DNA of 53,940 nt from a virus (IMGVR_UViG_3300001533_002608:1-53940), one strand, 5' to 3'; positions 8,601-16,809 are shown, counted from the first letter of the stretch. Notes: a model not told the origin generated them from the sequence alone. Translations and numbers: made by a program.

Positions 8601-10022
8601 ATGGCAAACATACATGTTGGTCAAACTGCAGTTAGGTTAGAGTTTAACACAGGTTTAGATTTGACCACAGCAGTTGAATTAGAAATAAGATTTGATAAGC
8701 CAAACACTATAAGAGGAGCTTTTCCAGGTTACATATTAGATAGAGAAAAGGGCACAGTGTATTATGATGTAGAAAGTGAAGGTGATTTGGATGATACAGG
8801 ACAATGGCACTTTTGGGTACACATACTTTTCAACGATGGAACAGAACTGGATAGCGATCCTATAACTATATATATTTATGAGCCCGGTAAAAGATATATA
8901 AGTAATCCCTACGGGCAAACGAGTATAGATGGAGGAATACTAATGGCAATAGAGGCATTTAGAGTAATTTATAACAATAATCTCTCAAACTTAAATTCGG
9001 ATGATGTGCAGGCTGCACTAGATGAGGTTAAAAATTTAATAGATACATTGACAGCATCTGATATTGACTATAGCAACGCACAATCCCAATTAGATGCAAA
9101 TAATGTTAGAGGGGCTCTTGACGAGTTAAAGTCTATAACAGATAATTTAGCTAGCAATCTCGGCTCAGAATTTGAAAACACTATTTATGTGGCAAAAAAT
9201 GGAGCGGATGAAGCTGATGTTCCATTGGGAACTATGGATAACCCATTTTTGACAGTAGAAGCTGCTATAGACTCAATAGGAGATGCTAGCGAGAGCAAAA
9301 AATATATAGTGGTTGTCCAGCCAGGGGTATATGAAGAAGATATAAGTTTTAAACCATGGATAAATATTGTTGGATTGGGTAAGGATGTCACAAAAATTGG
9401 ATCAAGTGGCGGAATTCATACTGCTTGGTTCTCTGAAGGTGGACAAGTAACTATTAAAGATGTAGATTTACACTCTAATAACTTAGTAGCTACACATCCT
9501 GAAAATGCTCCAGGGTCAGCTCATTTAAATTTAAGAAATGTTAATTTAAATGATTTAACAGTCAAATTCTTAGGTGCCGGTGAAGATGGTGTACAGATAA
9601 GAAATAATACAATAGTAAGCGGAACAACTGAAATGAGATCCGCTTGGTTAAGAACTTCAGACTCTGAGTTTGGAAATGTAGTACTAAATTCTGATGGTAG
9701 TCAGCACGCTCATTCCAATGGCCACGATTGCTTCGCTCATATAAGAAGCTCTATTATTAATAATTTAAACGTAAGTGGAAATACTTTAATAGAATATTAT
9801 AATAGTAAAACTAATGGAAGTATATTAGTAGATGGAACAGATGCTATAGCTCAAATAGATGCAACATCATTATCATTATTAGAAAGTGATATAAGCACTT
9901 CAAATGGTGGCTCTCTCGAAAAGACCACTGGAGCTTATGGTATAAAATACGATAACTCAACTTCTGGATTATCCGCTACCGATGTTCAAGAAGCTATTGA
10001 TGAATTAAGAACTTTGATATAA
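8601..10022 (+). CDS. Tail fibre/spike protein with beta-helix domain
   Basis: 473 aa beginning two bases after the adhesin stop, so probably co-transcribed with it. Residues 1-95 are a beta-sandwich (VRLEFNTG...GQWHFWVHI...SDPITIYI) like the N-terminal domains of baseplate/fibre upper proteins. Residues about 190-420 resemble a pectate-lyase-type right-handed beta helix (YVAKNG...NPFLTVEAAIDSI...VVVQPGVYEEDI). Three copies of a motif S-x-L-x-x-x-D/N-V-Q/R-x-A-L/I-D-E-L/V occur near 130, 160 and at the very C-terminus; this motif is common in phage tail proteins, perhaps as a trimer-forming linker. No catalytic triad is obvious. Confidence 0.7.
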   Translation: MANIHVGQTAVRLEFNTGLDLTTAVELEIRFDKPNTIRGAFPGYILDREKGTVYYDVESEGDLDDTGQWHFWVHILFNDGTELDSDPITIYIYEPGKRYISNPYGQTSIDGGILMAIEAFRVIYNNNLSNLNSDDVQAALDEVKNLIDTLTASDIDYSNAQSQLDANNVRGALDELKSITDNLASNLGSEFENTIYVAKNGADEADVPLGTMDNPFLTVEAAIDSIGDASESKKYIVVVQPGVYEEDISFKPWINIVGLGKDVTKIGSSGGIHTAWFSEGGQVTIKDVDLHSNNLVATHPENAPGSAHLNLRNVNLNDLTVKFLGAGEDGVQIRNNTIVSGTTEMRSAWLRTSDSEFGNVVLNSDGSQHAHSNGHDCFAHIRSSIINNLNVSGNTLIEYYNSKTNGSILVDGTDAIAQIDATSLSLLESDISTSNGGSLEKTTGAYGIKYDNSTSGLSATDVQEAIDELRTLI

Positions 10023-10033
10023 TTTTTTAGACT

Positions 10034-10267
10034 ATGGATAAAATAACTAGTTGTATAAAAGTAAAAGAATTAAATGATTTTGAGCATAACATATTAAAAG
10101 CTCACTCTGAAGGTTTGAGTGGGGATACTAAGCAAGAAAAGTTATCCGAGTTCATAAATAAATACTCTATTGACTTAAGAATATTTTTCTGTGAAAAAAT
10201 ATGTGGATTAAGTCATAAGTGTGAAGTATACAAAAACTTGAAAGATACAACAAAAAGAAATATTTAA
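10034..10267 (+). CDS. Small hypothetical protein with four cysteines
   Basis: 77 aa, not recognised. Four cysteines, three clustered in the C-terminal half (C-x-x-x-C then H-K-C), could bind a metal. It starts 12 bases after the fibre gene, with no strong ribosome site, suggesting translational coupling. The sequence is charged and helical. Confidence 0.5.
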   Translation: MDKITSCIKVKELNDFEHNILKAHSEGLSGDTKQEKLSEFINKYSIDLRIFFCEKICGLSHKCEVYKNLKDTTKRNI

Positions 10268-10318
10268 AGGTATTCACTAAAGAAAAGTTTGAATATTCGT
10301 GTGTGTCTTATAATATAT

Positions 10319-10720
10319 ATGGAAGAAATACAAAAGATACAAAGAAAGATCAGAGCTAAAATTAGAAAAGATGCCAAAAAAGAAAAAATTTCTACTAAAG
10401 AATATAGAGAAAAATATAGCATAACTTCTAAATGGATAAGGGACAAAGCTGCTGAGAAGATAGGCGAAACCACAGGGAATACAAGTGCTAATAAGCATAA
10501 AAATTATTTCAAACCATTTGATGGAGTAAGCAATAAACCTCAATATTCTTCACTTTATTTTGGAAAACCCATCCTTAGAATAGTATATAATAAAATGCAT
10601 AATTTCGATTTCCTAGTATACTTAGCTCAAAATGGTCATTACTTAACCAAAAGTAAAATATTTAGGAGCGAAAACGGAGAAGCAATTGAACTCAGTTCTT
10701 TAGGAGGAACAAATGGCTAA
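10319..10720 (+). CDS. Lysine-rich protein, possible DNA-binding accessory
   Basis: The frame opens at TTG 10289, but ATG 10319 is a more natural start (133 aa). The N-terminus is a basic helix (RKDAKKEKISTKEYREKY) that resembles a segment near the C-terminus of the next protein (A-K-x-E-x-I-S-x-x-x-Y-x-x-K-Y), so the two share a short module. The rest is unrecognised (FLVYLAQNGHYLT). It overlaps the next gene by 8 nt and precedes an HNH gene, so it could belong to a mobile cassette. Function unknown. Confidence 0.5.
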   Translation: MEEIQKIQRKIRAKIRKDAKKEKISTKEYREKYSITSKWIRDKAAEKIGETTGNTSANKHKNYFKPFDGVSNKPQYSSLYFGKPILRIVYNKMHNFDFLVYLAQNGHYLTKSKIFRSENGEAIELSSLGGTNG

Positions 10721-11309
10721 GAGAATTACAGAATATCAAAAGCAAATATTAGAAGCTGTTAATAAAGATCTAGGCAAAGAAATACTATGGTTATATGAAG
10801 AAACTAAAAAAGCAAGAGCTCTTTATAAAAATGAAGATGAAATAAAAAGTGAATTTAGAATAAAGAATAAAGAAGCTGAAGAAAGAGGGATATGCCACGC
10901 ATCAGATGTAGTGAATATGTTAGGATGGTCTGATAATAAACTTTTTAGGGAAAATAGAAATCGATATATAAAAATAACTAATCTTATAGGTACTTCAAAT
11001 GGTATGGGTGCTGATGAAGTACATGAAATATTCATGGTCACAATTAAGAGATTTTTATTAGAAGATTTTAAGCACCCAATGGATGCAATGATGTCCAAAA
11101 AAGAACAAAGAAATGCTAAAAAAAGAAGAAAAGTTGAAAAGAAATATGGAGAGAAAAAAGGGATAAAAGTTTCTAAAACAGATGAAGAGAAGAAGAAACA
11201 ATCTAGATTAAGAAAACTCAAAAGAAGTGCTAAAGAGGAGAATATATCCCTTGAAGATTATATGAAAAAATATGAATATGGCGAAGACGGTAAAAAAATA
11301 AAAAAATAA
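10713..11309 (+). CDS. Basic hypothetical protein upstream of an HNH gene
   Basis: 198 aa with a perfect AGGAGG site. The middle (ASDVVNMLGWSDNKLFRENRNRYIK) looks like a helix-turn-helix, and the last third is extremely lysine-rich, ending with the A-K-E-E-N-I-S-L-E-D-Y-M-K-K-Y segment shared with the preceding protein. Its stop overlaps the ATG of the HNH gene. DNA binding is likely from composition; no nuclease motif is visible. Confidence 0.55.
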   Translation: MAKRITEYQKQILEAVNKDLGKEILWLYEETKKARALYKNEDEIKSEFRIKNKEAEERGICHASDVVNMLGWSDNKLFRENRNRYIKITNLIGTSNGMGADEVHEIFMVTIKRFLLEDFKHPMDAMMSKKEQRNAKKRRKVEKKYGEKKGIKVSKTDEEKKKQSRLRKLKRSAKEENISLEDYMKKYEYGEDGKKIKK

Positions 11310-11866
11310 TGGGAAAATTAATGACTGACAAGCCCAAGAAAAAGACACAGGTAGATGCTCTAAAGGACTTGCTTAAAAAGTTAAAATCTTTCCCCGATCA
11401 TAATTTAGCAAATGAGTTGGCTATTAAAGAAGAGGCAAGAGCGATATCCCAATTTGAAAAAGACTATGATGAATGGCTAAAAGTGTACACTATAAAAAAC
11501 GAAAAAGCTTATGACAATATAATTAAAGTGAAAGCTAACAAGCATTATAAAATGTATGATACTGAAAATGGTATATCTCTTGTTATTGGGTCTAATCCTA
11601 TTGGTTATGAGGTTAGTAACGCAGCAAAAGCCGCTGGAACTCCAAGATGGTATTTGCATAGATATGTGTTTAGTATAACTCATAATCTACCATTAATAAG
11701 TACTAGCCTAGATATTCATCATATAAATGGAAATCCAAAAGACAATAGGCCGAGAAATTTATTGGCTTTACCAGCACATATTCATAGGCTTTATGAAATA
11801 AATTGTCCTGAAAGATTAAATAAAGTTATAGATAAGCTAATAATAGATAGTGGTAAAAGAGCATAA
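11309..11866 (+). CDS. HNH endonuclease
   Basis: 185 aa. The C-terminal half has an HNH core: D-I-H-H-I-N-G-N near residue 135, D-N-R-P-R-N-L-L-A-L about 10 residues later, then H-I-H-R-L-Y. The segment before it (R-W-Y-L-H-R-Y-V) is typical of phage HNH endonucleases that follow the H-R-L/Y-V pattern. The start codon overlaps the previous stop. Probably a free-standing homing endonuclease, possibly mobilising the 10319-11866 block. Confidence 0.82.
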   Translation: MGKLMTDKPKKKTQVDALKDLLKKLKSFPDHNLANELAIKEEARAISQFEKDYDEWLKVYTIKNEKAYDNIIKVKANKHYKMYDTENGISLVIGSNPIGYEVSNAAKAAGTPRWYLHRYVFSITHNLPLISTSLDIHHINGNPKDNRPRNLLALPAHIHRLYEINCPERLNKVIDKLIIDSGKRA

Positions 11867-11907
11867 TTGTTTCGATAATCAGATATAATATATGTAGGAG
11901 GAATCAA

Positions 11908-12537
11908 ATGAAGTCTATTATATCTGATGATATTACTAAAGATCCTAAGCTAACAAAGAAAATGATCTGGTCAACTATTTCCAAAATGGAAAAAGAAGAT
12001 TTTAAGGATATTTTCAAGCCCTCCTTTTTAGAAAAACAATCTTTAAATGAATACATAAATGGGGATGAAAAGGTTCAAACAGTAAGTAAGCAACTGGCTC
12101 CTATGTTTGAATATAGAATCTTAGAGGCATTCTCAAGAATACTAGAAGATGCTAGAGGCTCTGGGTTTGACTTTATCTATAAAGAAACAGGAAAAAAAGT
12201 TGAACTAAAAACAAGCCAAGTCAGACAAGGAAAATCATGCTCATTTACAGGCAATAAAATATCAACTAAAAACTGTGATCATCTTCTAATAAACTATACA
12301 TTAGACTATGACAAAATAATTGAAGAAGACAATACAGGAATAATAAAAGAGCTTTACATAGGGTATATAAAAGATGTAGATGCAAATTGGTGGACGTCAG
12401 GTACTTCAAAGTTTAGCAATTTTTCTAAATTAAATGTACCTAAAGATCATATAAATAATGTTACAAGCATAATTGGAAATGCTAAAGTAGGAAGAAAATA
12501 TATAGTTTTTCACTCCAGTGAAAGAGAAGATTATTAA
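11908..12537 (+). CDS. PD-(D/E)XK-like endonuclease
   Basis: 209 aa with AGGAGG before ATG. The motif G-S-G-F-D-F-I-Y (near residue 84) followed about 13 residues later by K-V-E-L-K-T-S-Q matches the D...E-x-K active site of restriction-enzyme-like nucleases. The following strand/helix pattern (CDHLLINYTLDYD, ELYIGYIKDV) fits type II restriction-like folds. No methyltransferase is adjacent, so it is more likely a homing or host-DNA-degrading enzyme than a complete restriction system. The gene has its own promoter-like sequence (TATAAT near 11886). Confidence 0.6.
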   Translation: MKSIISDDITKDPKLTKKMIWSTISKMEKEDFKDIFKPSFLEKQSLNEYINGDEKVQTVSKQLAPMFEYRILEAFSRILEDARGSGFDFIYKETGKKVELKTSQVRQGKSCSFTGNKISTKNCDHLLINYTLDYDKIIEEDNTGIIKELYIGYIKDVDANWWTSGTSKFSNFSKLNVPKDHINNVTSIIGNAKVGRKYIVFHSSEREDY

Positions 12538-12552
12538 ATAGGAGATAATATT

Positions 12553-12966
12553 ATGGGGTTTTTAACGCCAATTTTATTTAGGAATGATTCAGCTGATATC
12601 CTTGAGCAAGAACCAGAACAGGTCGTACAAGCCATTATATCCGCAATGAATAATACAAGAGAAAGAAATAAATCATTTTCAATTCGAAGTACAAGTAAAA
12701 GAAAGTGGTATCAACTATGGAAACCTAAAAGATCTTTTGCTGGCACGGTACATGCTAATCCAATTGAGGCGTTAAAAACTAGGCATGCTGAAACTACTTC
12801 CCTTTTTTTATTTAGAGGAAATACTTGGACAGACTTAACTGAATATATTTATAATAGAGATGAAACTGATCTTGAATATATTGAGACTTCGGTTAAAATA
12901 GCACAAAAACATTTAAATGAGCTAAAAAAGATCGTAAAACTTAAAAAAGAGAAGATAGAAGATTAA
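12553..12966 (+). CDS. Hypothetical protein
   Basis: 137 aa, preceded by TAGGAG. A central basic stretch (TSKRKWYQLWKPKRSF) is followed by a C-terminal helix rich in lysine and leucine that could be a coiled coil. No known domain is recognised. It lies between the nuclease and a phage protein of unknown function in a same-strand run. Confidence 0.5.
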   Translation: MGFLTPILFRNDSADILEQEPEQVVQAIISAMNNTRERNKSFSIRSTSKRKWYQLWKPKRSFAGTVHANPIEALKTRHAETTSLFLFRGNTWTDLTEYIYNRDETDLEYIETSVKIAQKHLNELKKIVKLKKEKIED

Positions 12967-12991
12967 GCTAAATTACCAATAAGGAAATAAT

Positions 12992-13675
12992 ATGAAAACA
13001 TTAGAAAAGTTAAAAGAGGAATTAGACGACTGGGCTTTAGACTATATGCCTTGTCCGATTTACCGTATTCCTCGCAGGATAAGAGAGTTTATTTATTCAA
13101 TAAAGTATGCTTTCCAAAAAATGACTCGCAATCATCACACTTCGGACATGGAGCTATGGAATCTTCACTCACATTTAGCTAAAATTATATATCCAAAGTT
13201 TAAAGCCTTTAAAGAAATGAAGAAGCATGGTTATCCTGGTGATTTTGTAGAATATTATGAACATGACTGGAAAAGCAAAGAAGAATATGATAAAGCTTTA
13301 CAAGAAGGGAAAATCAAAGGCGGCGGCCCTGAAAAATGGGAAGAAGTACAGAATGAGATACTCTTTGCTTTTGAATATTTTCTTCACGATGAAGATGAAA
13401 AAAGTATAAAGAATTTTTATAAAAGATGGAGACTTAAGAATCCAAGAGAGGAAATAGAAGAAAATCTAAGTATTTCTTACTGGTATGATTTGCCTGATGG
13501 TGGTGGTATGATGACTGGTGAGCCTCTTTCAGAAGAGGAAATGAAAGAGAAGGGTTATATTTTTAGAAAACAAGACAGCATCTATTATAATGTACAATTA
13601 GAACATGAATATTCGAAAAGAGCTCAAAAAGGATTTGAGTTATTTGGTAAATATTTTATGAATCTTTGGGATTAA
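12992..13675 (+). CDS. Conserved-looking phage protein, function unknown
   Basis: 227 aa, rich in W, Y, E and K. The N-terminal half (YRIPRRIREFIYSIKYAFQK...WNLHSHLAKIIYPKFKAFKE) resembles phage proteins of unknown function widespread in large myoviruses, where a short amphipathic helix is followed by a W-D/N-x-x-x-L-L motif. No catalytic residues are identifiable. It overlaps nothing and ends 3 bases before the cREC gene. Confidence 0.55.
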   Translation: MKTLEKLKEELDDWALDYMPCPIYRIPRRIREFIYSIKYAFQKMTRNHHTSDMELWNLHSHLAKIIYPKFKAFKEMKKHGYPGDFVEYYEHDWKSKEEYDKALQEGKIKGGGPEKWEEVQNEILFAFEYFLHDEDEKSIKNFYKRWRLKNPREEIEENLSISYWYDLPDGGGMMTGEPLSEEEMKEKGYIFRKQDSIYYNVQLEHEYSKRAQKGFELFGKYFMNLWD

Positions 13676-13678
13676 ACT

Positions 13679-14050
13679 ATGAATAATAAATTAAAAATAT
13701 TTTTTCTGGAAGATAACATAAATAGATACGCACCGTTTTTTGAGTGGCTAGAGCAAAAAGCAATAGATCCACATGTTTTGAGTGCTAAATCATATCGTGA
13801 AGCTATAGAAATATTTAAAGATAATAAAGAATTTGATGTTATATTTTTAGACCACGATCTTGGTGGCAAAGTATTTATTGACTCTAGAAAAGAAAATACT
13901 GGCTACACAGTTGCTAAATATATTTTGAATAATAATATAAAATATGAACAATGTATTATACATTCTCAAAATCCAGCTGGTGCTAACAATATACAAAGCA
14001 TCTTAAAAGATGCCATAAAACTTCCTTTTCCTATTCTTATAAAATCATAG
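13679..14050 (+). CDS. cREC-domain protein (cyclic-phosphate-processing receiver-like)
   Basis: 123 aa. It has the receiver-like core FLEDN near the start, F-L-D-H-D-L-G-G (residues about 56-63), N-T-G-Y-T-V-A-K and H-S-Q-N-P-A-G-A-N. This set (L-D-H-D-L-G-G, T-G, H-S-x-N-P-x-G) is the signature of the cREC family, predicted by comparative genomics to act on cyclic nucleotide or RNA 2',3'-cyclic phosphate ends. The extra histidines distinguish it from ordinary CheY-like regulators. No kinase is nearby. The assignment to the family is confident; the substrate is not known. Confidence 0.75.
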   Translation: MNNKLKIFFLEDNINRYAPFFEWLEQKAIDPHVLSAKSYREAIEIFKDNKEFDVIFLDHDLGGKVFIDSRKENTGYTVAKYILNNNIKYEQCIIHSQNPAGANNIQSILKDAIKLPFPILIKS

Positions 14051-14070
14051 CTTACAATCAAGATAAAATT

Positions 14071-14421
14071 ATGGAACTAAACGAGCTAACGTGGTATATA
14101 GTACCTTATAATAGATTTGATGTAAGAATTTTAGGAGCAGACCCAACTGACACTAAAAAAGAATTGGAAATTGAGGATGGGTGTGAGTTTTATTTATATA
14201 TAGCGCGTGTTCATTTTATATTACTTGATCTGAGCGATAAATTAAAAAACTCTGGGCCAGAAGAGATAAAATATGTATATTATGAGCCATATTTAGAACC
14301 ACACAAGTACAAAAAATACTCTTGGGAAGAAATAAAAAAGATATCTATTGATATATTGTTTAATTGGCATGAAAAAAGGAGTTCATATAATGTACGAGAA
14401 AATTATAAAACAAAAAGGTAA
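14071..14421 (+). CDS. Hypothetical protein
   Basis: 116 aa, not recognised. Mixed alpha/beta, rich in aromatic residues (YEPYLEPHKYKKYSWEEIKK). It begins about 20 bases after the cREC gene and is the last gene before the noncoding stretch with the first TnpB-end relic, so its transcript may run into it. Confidence 0.5.
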   Translation: MELNELTWYIVPYNRFDVRILGADPTDTKKELEIEDGCEFYLYIARVHFILLDLSDKLKNSGPEEIKYVYYEPYLEPHKYKKYSWEEIKKISIDILFNWHEKRSSYNVRENYKTKR

Positions 14422-14462
14422 CATACATTTAGTACTTTTTTAATTTTACACTAATAGTCTTT

Positions 14463-14512
14463 GATAAGATAATTGTGAAATTTATTTTTGCACAAAAAAC
14501 ATGTAAGATAAT
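14463..14512 (+). promoter_or_regulatory. Two promoter-like AAGATAAT motifs before TnpB-end relic 1
   Basis: AAGATAAT occurs at 14466-14473 and 14505-14512. The second lies 13 nt after TTGCAC and is part of a segment (CACAAAAAACATGTAAGATAAT, split here by position 14491-14512) found again before relic 3 on the minus strand at 53906-53927. Confidence 0.45.
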
Positions 14513-14526
14513 ATGGATTAAACATA

Positions 14527-14648
14527 TTAGGGCTGGGAGAGTCCGATGTTAAGCCTGTGGAGTCTAAAACCTCTGGTTCTACTTCGGTAGAAGTAAGTCT
14601 TGTCAATGAAGCAGGAAGATCACCCGTCTTTAGCGGGTGATTAGTTCA
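14527..14648 (+). ncRNA. TnpB 3'-end / reRNA-like relic, copy 1
   Basis: A 122-bp block starting TTAGGGCTGGGAGAGTCC and ending in the hairpin CACCCG-TCTTTAG-CGGGTG followed by TTAGTTCA. Such ends are typical of IS200/IS605-family right ends, where the 3' end of tnpB overlaps the guide RNA (reRNA). In frame it still reads as a TnpB C-terminus (G-L-G-E-S-D-V-K-P-V-E...V-N-E-A-G-R-S-P-V-F-S-G, stop). There is no tnpB upstream. Bases following 14648 would be the guide if the RNA were used. It may be a functional RNA, a MITE-like relic, or both. Confidence 0.65.
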
Positions 14649-14720
14649 CATATTTTTCTAATGGACTTATTGTAACAATATATAAATTAATGTAGCATAT
14701 TTACGTAAGAGGAGAACATA

Positions 14721-15374
14721 GTGCCTCATCAAAGAGTTGACATAATAAGTGAAGGTCTAACAAAAATCGGTAGAGCTTATTGTAGACATTGTGATATGGA
14801 CCATTGGGTTGATATAAGAAAATATAATGATTTTATAATTTTAAAGTTTGACGAAATAACTAGAGGAAATTTTCTTTTTGAAAGAATCAAAGATTCTAAA
14901 CGTTTTTTTAAAATAAAAGAGCTAAGAAAAAATGTGAATGCTGTATATTTAGACTTTGCTCAACTTAAGGAGTTATATAACCTATTAGCAGATTTCAACA
15001 GTACAGAAGAGTACGACAAAGAATATTACGACTCGTTGATTTTAAATAACAAGAATGAAAGTATAGTATTGTTTTCTACAAAAGAGATGTTTCTTTCGAT
15101 TGATGTTATCCGCAATGATAAGATCACTTATGTTTTTAGCGTAGATATAGGATGGAAGCTAGAAGATTATAAAGTAAGAAATTTAATTAAAGATTTAAAA
15201 AGATACATAATTAATAATTATAATAATCCATTTTTTAACTATGAAGCTCTATTAGAATTAGAAGAAGAGAAAAAACTCTTATCAGCCATAAAATATTTAA
15301 TAGATTTAAAATGTGTTGATAATACTAATAGCAGGTTCTATAAAGACAAAATGGTATATAGAATATTAGAATAG
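14721..15374 (+). CDS. Hypothetical protein with a zinc-knuckle-like motif
   Basis: 217 aa from GTG with an AGAGGAG site; GCATATTT (14695-14702) lies just upstream as part of the recurrent motif. The N-terminus has Y-C-R-H-C-D-M-D-H-W, which may bind metal with two Cys and two His. The rest is helical and charged. No relative is recognised. It is the first gene after the TnpB-end relic. Confidence 0.5.
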   Translation: MPHQRVDIISEGLTKIGRAYCRHCDMDHWVDIRKYNDFIILKFDEITRGNFLFERIKDSKRFFKIKELRKNVNAVYLDFAQLKELYNLLADFNSTEEYDKEYYDSLILNNKNESIVLFSTKEMFLSIDVIRNDKITYVFSVDIGWKLEDYKVRNLIKDLKRYIINNYNNPFFNYEALLELEEEKKLLSAIKYLIDLKCVDNTNSRFYKDKMVYRILE

Positions 15375-15384
15375 AGGAGCTGAA

Positions 15385-15918
15385 ATGCTAAAACATTTAT
15401 ATTATCTTAAGTATATGATCCGTCACAAATTTTGGGTCACTTATTATTGTTTTAGAGACGGACTATTTTTGCGTGGAGTTAAGCATGATTGGTCAAAATT
15501 TCTTCCAAGTGAATGGTTCCCTTATGCAAATTATTTCTATGGACCGGAGGGAGAGAAGGTTCGAGCTGCAAGGGAAGAAACAGGTGGCTATTATAAACCA
15601 TATGATACTGGAGATGAAAAGTTTGATTTCGCTTGGCTATTACACCAAAAGAGAAATGATCACCATTGGCAATGGTGGATTATTCCAAAAGACGATGGTG
15701 GATTTAAGACAATGCCGATGAAAGAAAAAGCATGGCGAGAGATGATATGCGATTGGCGTGGAGCTGGTCGAGCACAAGGCTATGGGGATAATACTCCAAT
15801 TTGGTATAAGCAAAATAAAGAAAATATGATTATACACTCTTTCACCAGACATCAAATTGAACAAAAGCTTGTCAATATATTTGGCTATGACGCTATGAAA
15901 GATTCCCTGACAATGTAA
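15385..15918 (+). CDS. DUF5662-family protein
   Basis: 177 aa. It shows the pattern of this phage/bacterial family: an N-terminal R-H-K-x-W-V, then K-H-D-W-S-K-F (H and D conserved), E-x-x-P-Y-A-N-Y-F-Y, and F-A-W-L-L-H-Q-K-R-N-D-H-H-W-Q-W-W. The clustered His, Asp and aromatic residues suggest a metal-binding helical enzyme, possibly HD-like, but its activity is unknown. It is two bases upstream of the UDG-like gene and probably in the same transcript. Confidence 0.75.
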   Translation: MLKHLYYLKYMIRHKFWVTYYCFRDGLFLRGVKHDWSKFLPSEWFPYANYFYGPEGEKVRAAREETGGYYKPYDTGDEKFDFAWLLHQKRNDHHWQWWIIPKDDGGFKTMPMKEKAWREMICDWRGAGRAQGYGDNTPIWYKQNKENMIIHSFTRHQIEQKLVNIFGYDAMKDSLTM

Positions 15919-15920
15919 AA

Positions 15921-16400
15921 ATGAAGCTAATGATGCTAGGAGAAACAACTGGGAATAAGAGGTCTAACAAAGAATATGATTTTTTAGGAACAAATGCAAG
16001 TAGATTCTTATGGATAGAATTAGCAAAATATGATCTTTATAGAGAAGACTTTTACACACATAGTATATTTGGGAACAAGGGCCATAAAAAAAAGTATCTT
16101 ACAGAGGAAGAGTATAGAGATATTCAAATAAATTTAAGTAAAGAAATAATGATGTTAGAGCCTGAATTAACATTATCAGTTGGAAGGTTAACCACTGAAG
16201 AGCTATTACAAAAAAAGCTTGGTGGAGAGTATTATGATATAACTGGAGAAATGTTATATTCCACCAATTATGGTATTTGGTTTGTCCCAACAATTCATCC
16301 ATCTACTATAGCAAGAAACGAAGAAAATTTACCAATATTACAAAACTCAATAGCTAATTTTTATGACTGTTACAGGGAGCTACTTAATGAGAACTCCTAA
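15921..16400 (+). CDS. Uracil-DNA-glycosylase-like protein
   Basis: 159 aa. The start M-K-L-M-M-L-G-E-T-T-G matches the first UDG-superfamily motif (G-E-x-x-G), and P-T-I-H-P-S-T near residue 122 matches the second, H-P-S/SP motif; the intervening L-S-V-G-R-L-T-T-E-E-L-L fits the central strand. Family 4/5-type enzymes remove uracil or damaged bases. Short length and weak motif 1 leave open a non-catalytic member. It overlaps the following gene by 14 nt. Confidence 0.6.
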   Translation: MKLMMLGETTGNKRSNKEYDFLGTNASRFLWIELAKYDLYREDFYTHSIFGNKGHKKKYLTEEEYRDIQINLSKEIMMLEPELTLSVGRLTTEELLQKKLGGEYYDITGEMLYSTNYGIWFVPTIHPSTIARNEENLPILQNSIANFYDCYRELLNENS

Positions 16401-16608
16401 TGATCTACATAATAAAATGTTTGCTGATTATGAATATCGACACAAAAATATGGATCTAAATGTGAAAGCAATTATAAATCCAATAATATCAGATATTTTT
16501 AAATCAGTAGCTACAGTTATGTCGCAAGAGTTAAAAAACGAAAGAGCATATTTAGAGAAGAAAAGTGAAAACATGAGAAGTAATAAAAAGGACAGAGGGA
16601 ACAAGTGA
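16387..16608 (+). CDS. Small hypothetical protein
   Basis: The frame opens earlier (16363), but ATG 16387 has GGAG ten bases upstream, giving 73 aa. Sequence: R-T-P-N-D-L-H-N-K-M-F-A-D-Y-E-Y-R-H then a helix and a basic tail. The start overlaps the UDG-like gene. Not recognised. Confidence 0.5.
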   Translation: MRTPNDLHNKMFADYEYRHKNMDLNVKAIINPIISDIFKSVATVMSQELKNERAYLEKKSENMRSNKKDRGNK

Positions 16609-16624
16609 TAGAGAGTGCGAAAGA

Positions 16625-16753
16625 GTGAAATCAACTCTGTTAGTAAACTATGGTCTTTCCGGTAAAACAATACCTAATATTATCACCGAATATGATACTT
16701 TAGAGCAAATGATAGTACTAGTATGTCAATATTATGAAAATAAAATTAAGTAA
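16625..16753 (+). CDS. Small ORF, 42 aa
   Basis: GTG start, 42 aa, reading M-K-S-T-L-L-V-N-Y-G-L-S-G-K-T and ending Q-Y-Y-E-N-K-I-K. The frame has phage-like codon use and fills an otherwise empty 200-base gap, but its ribosome site (AAGAG) is weak. Function unknown. Confidence 0.35.
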   Translation: MKSTLLVNYGLSGKTIPNIITEYDTLEQMIVLVCQYYENKIK

Positions 16754-16809
16754 ATATCCGATGATTATATAACCTATGGATAAAGATAAATACCAAAGAG
16801 GTTATTATA

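Noticed and set aside
14527-14648. Relic copies as ordinary small genes
   Set aside because: The open frames have no ribosome site in copies 1 and 3, end exactly at the IS605 hairpin, and match a TnpB C-terminus only.
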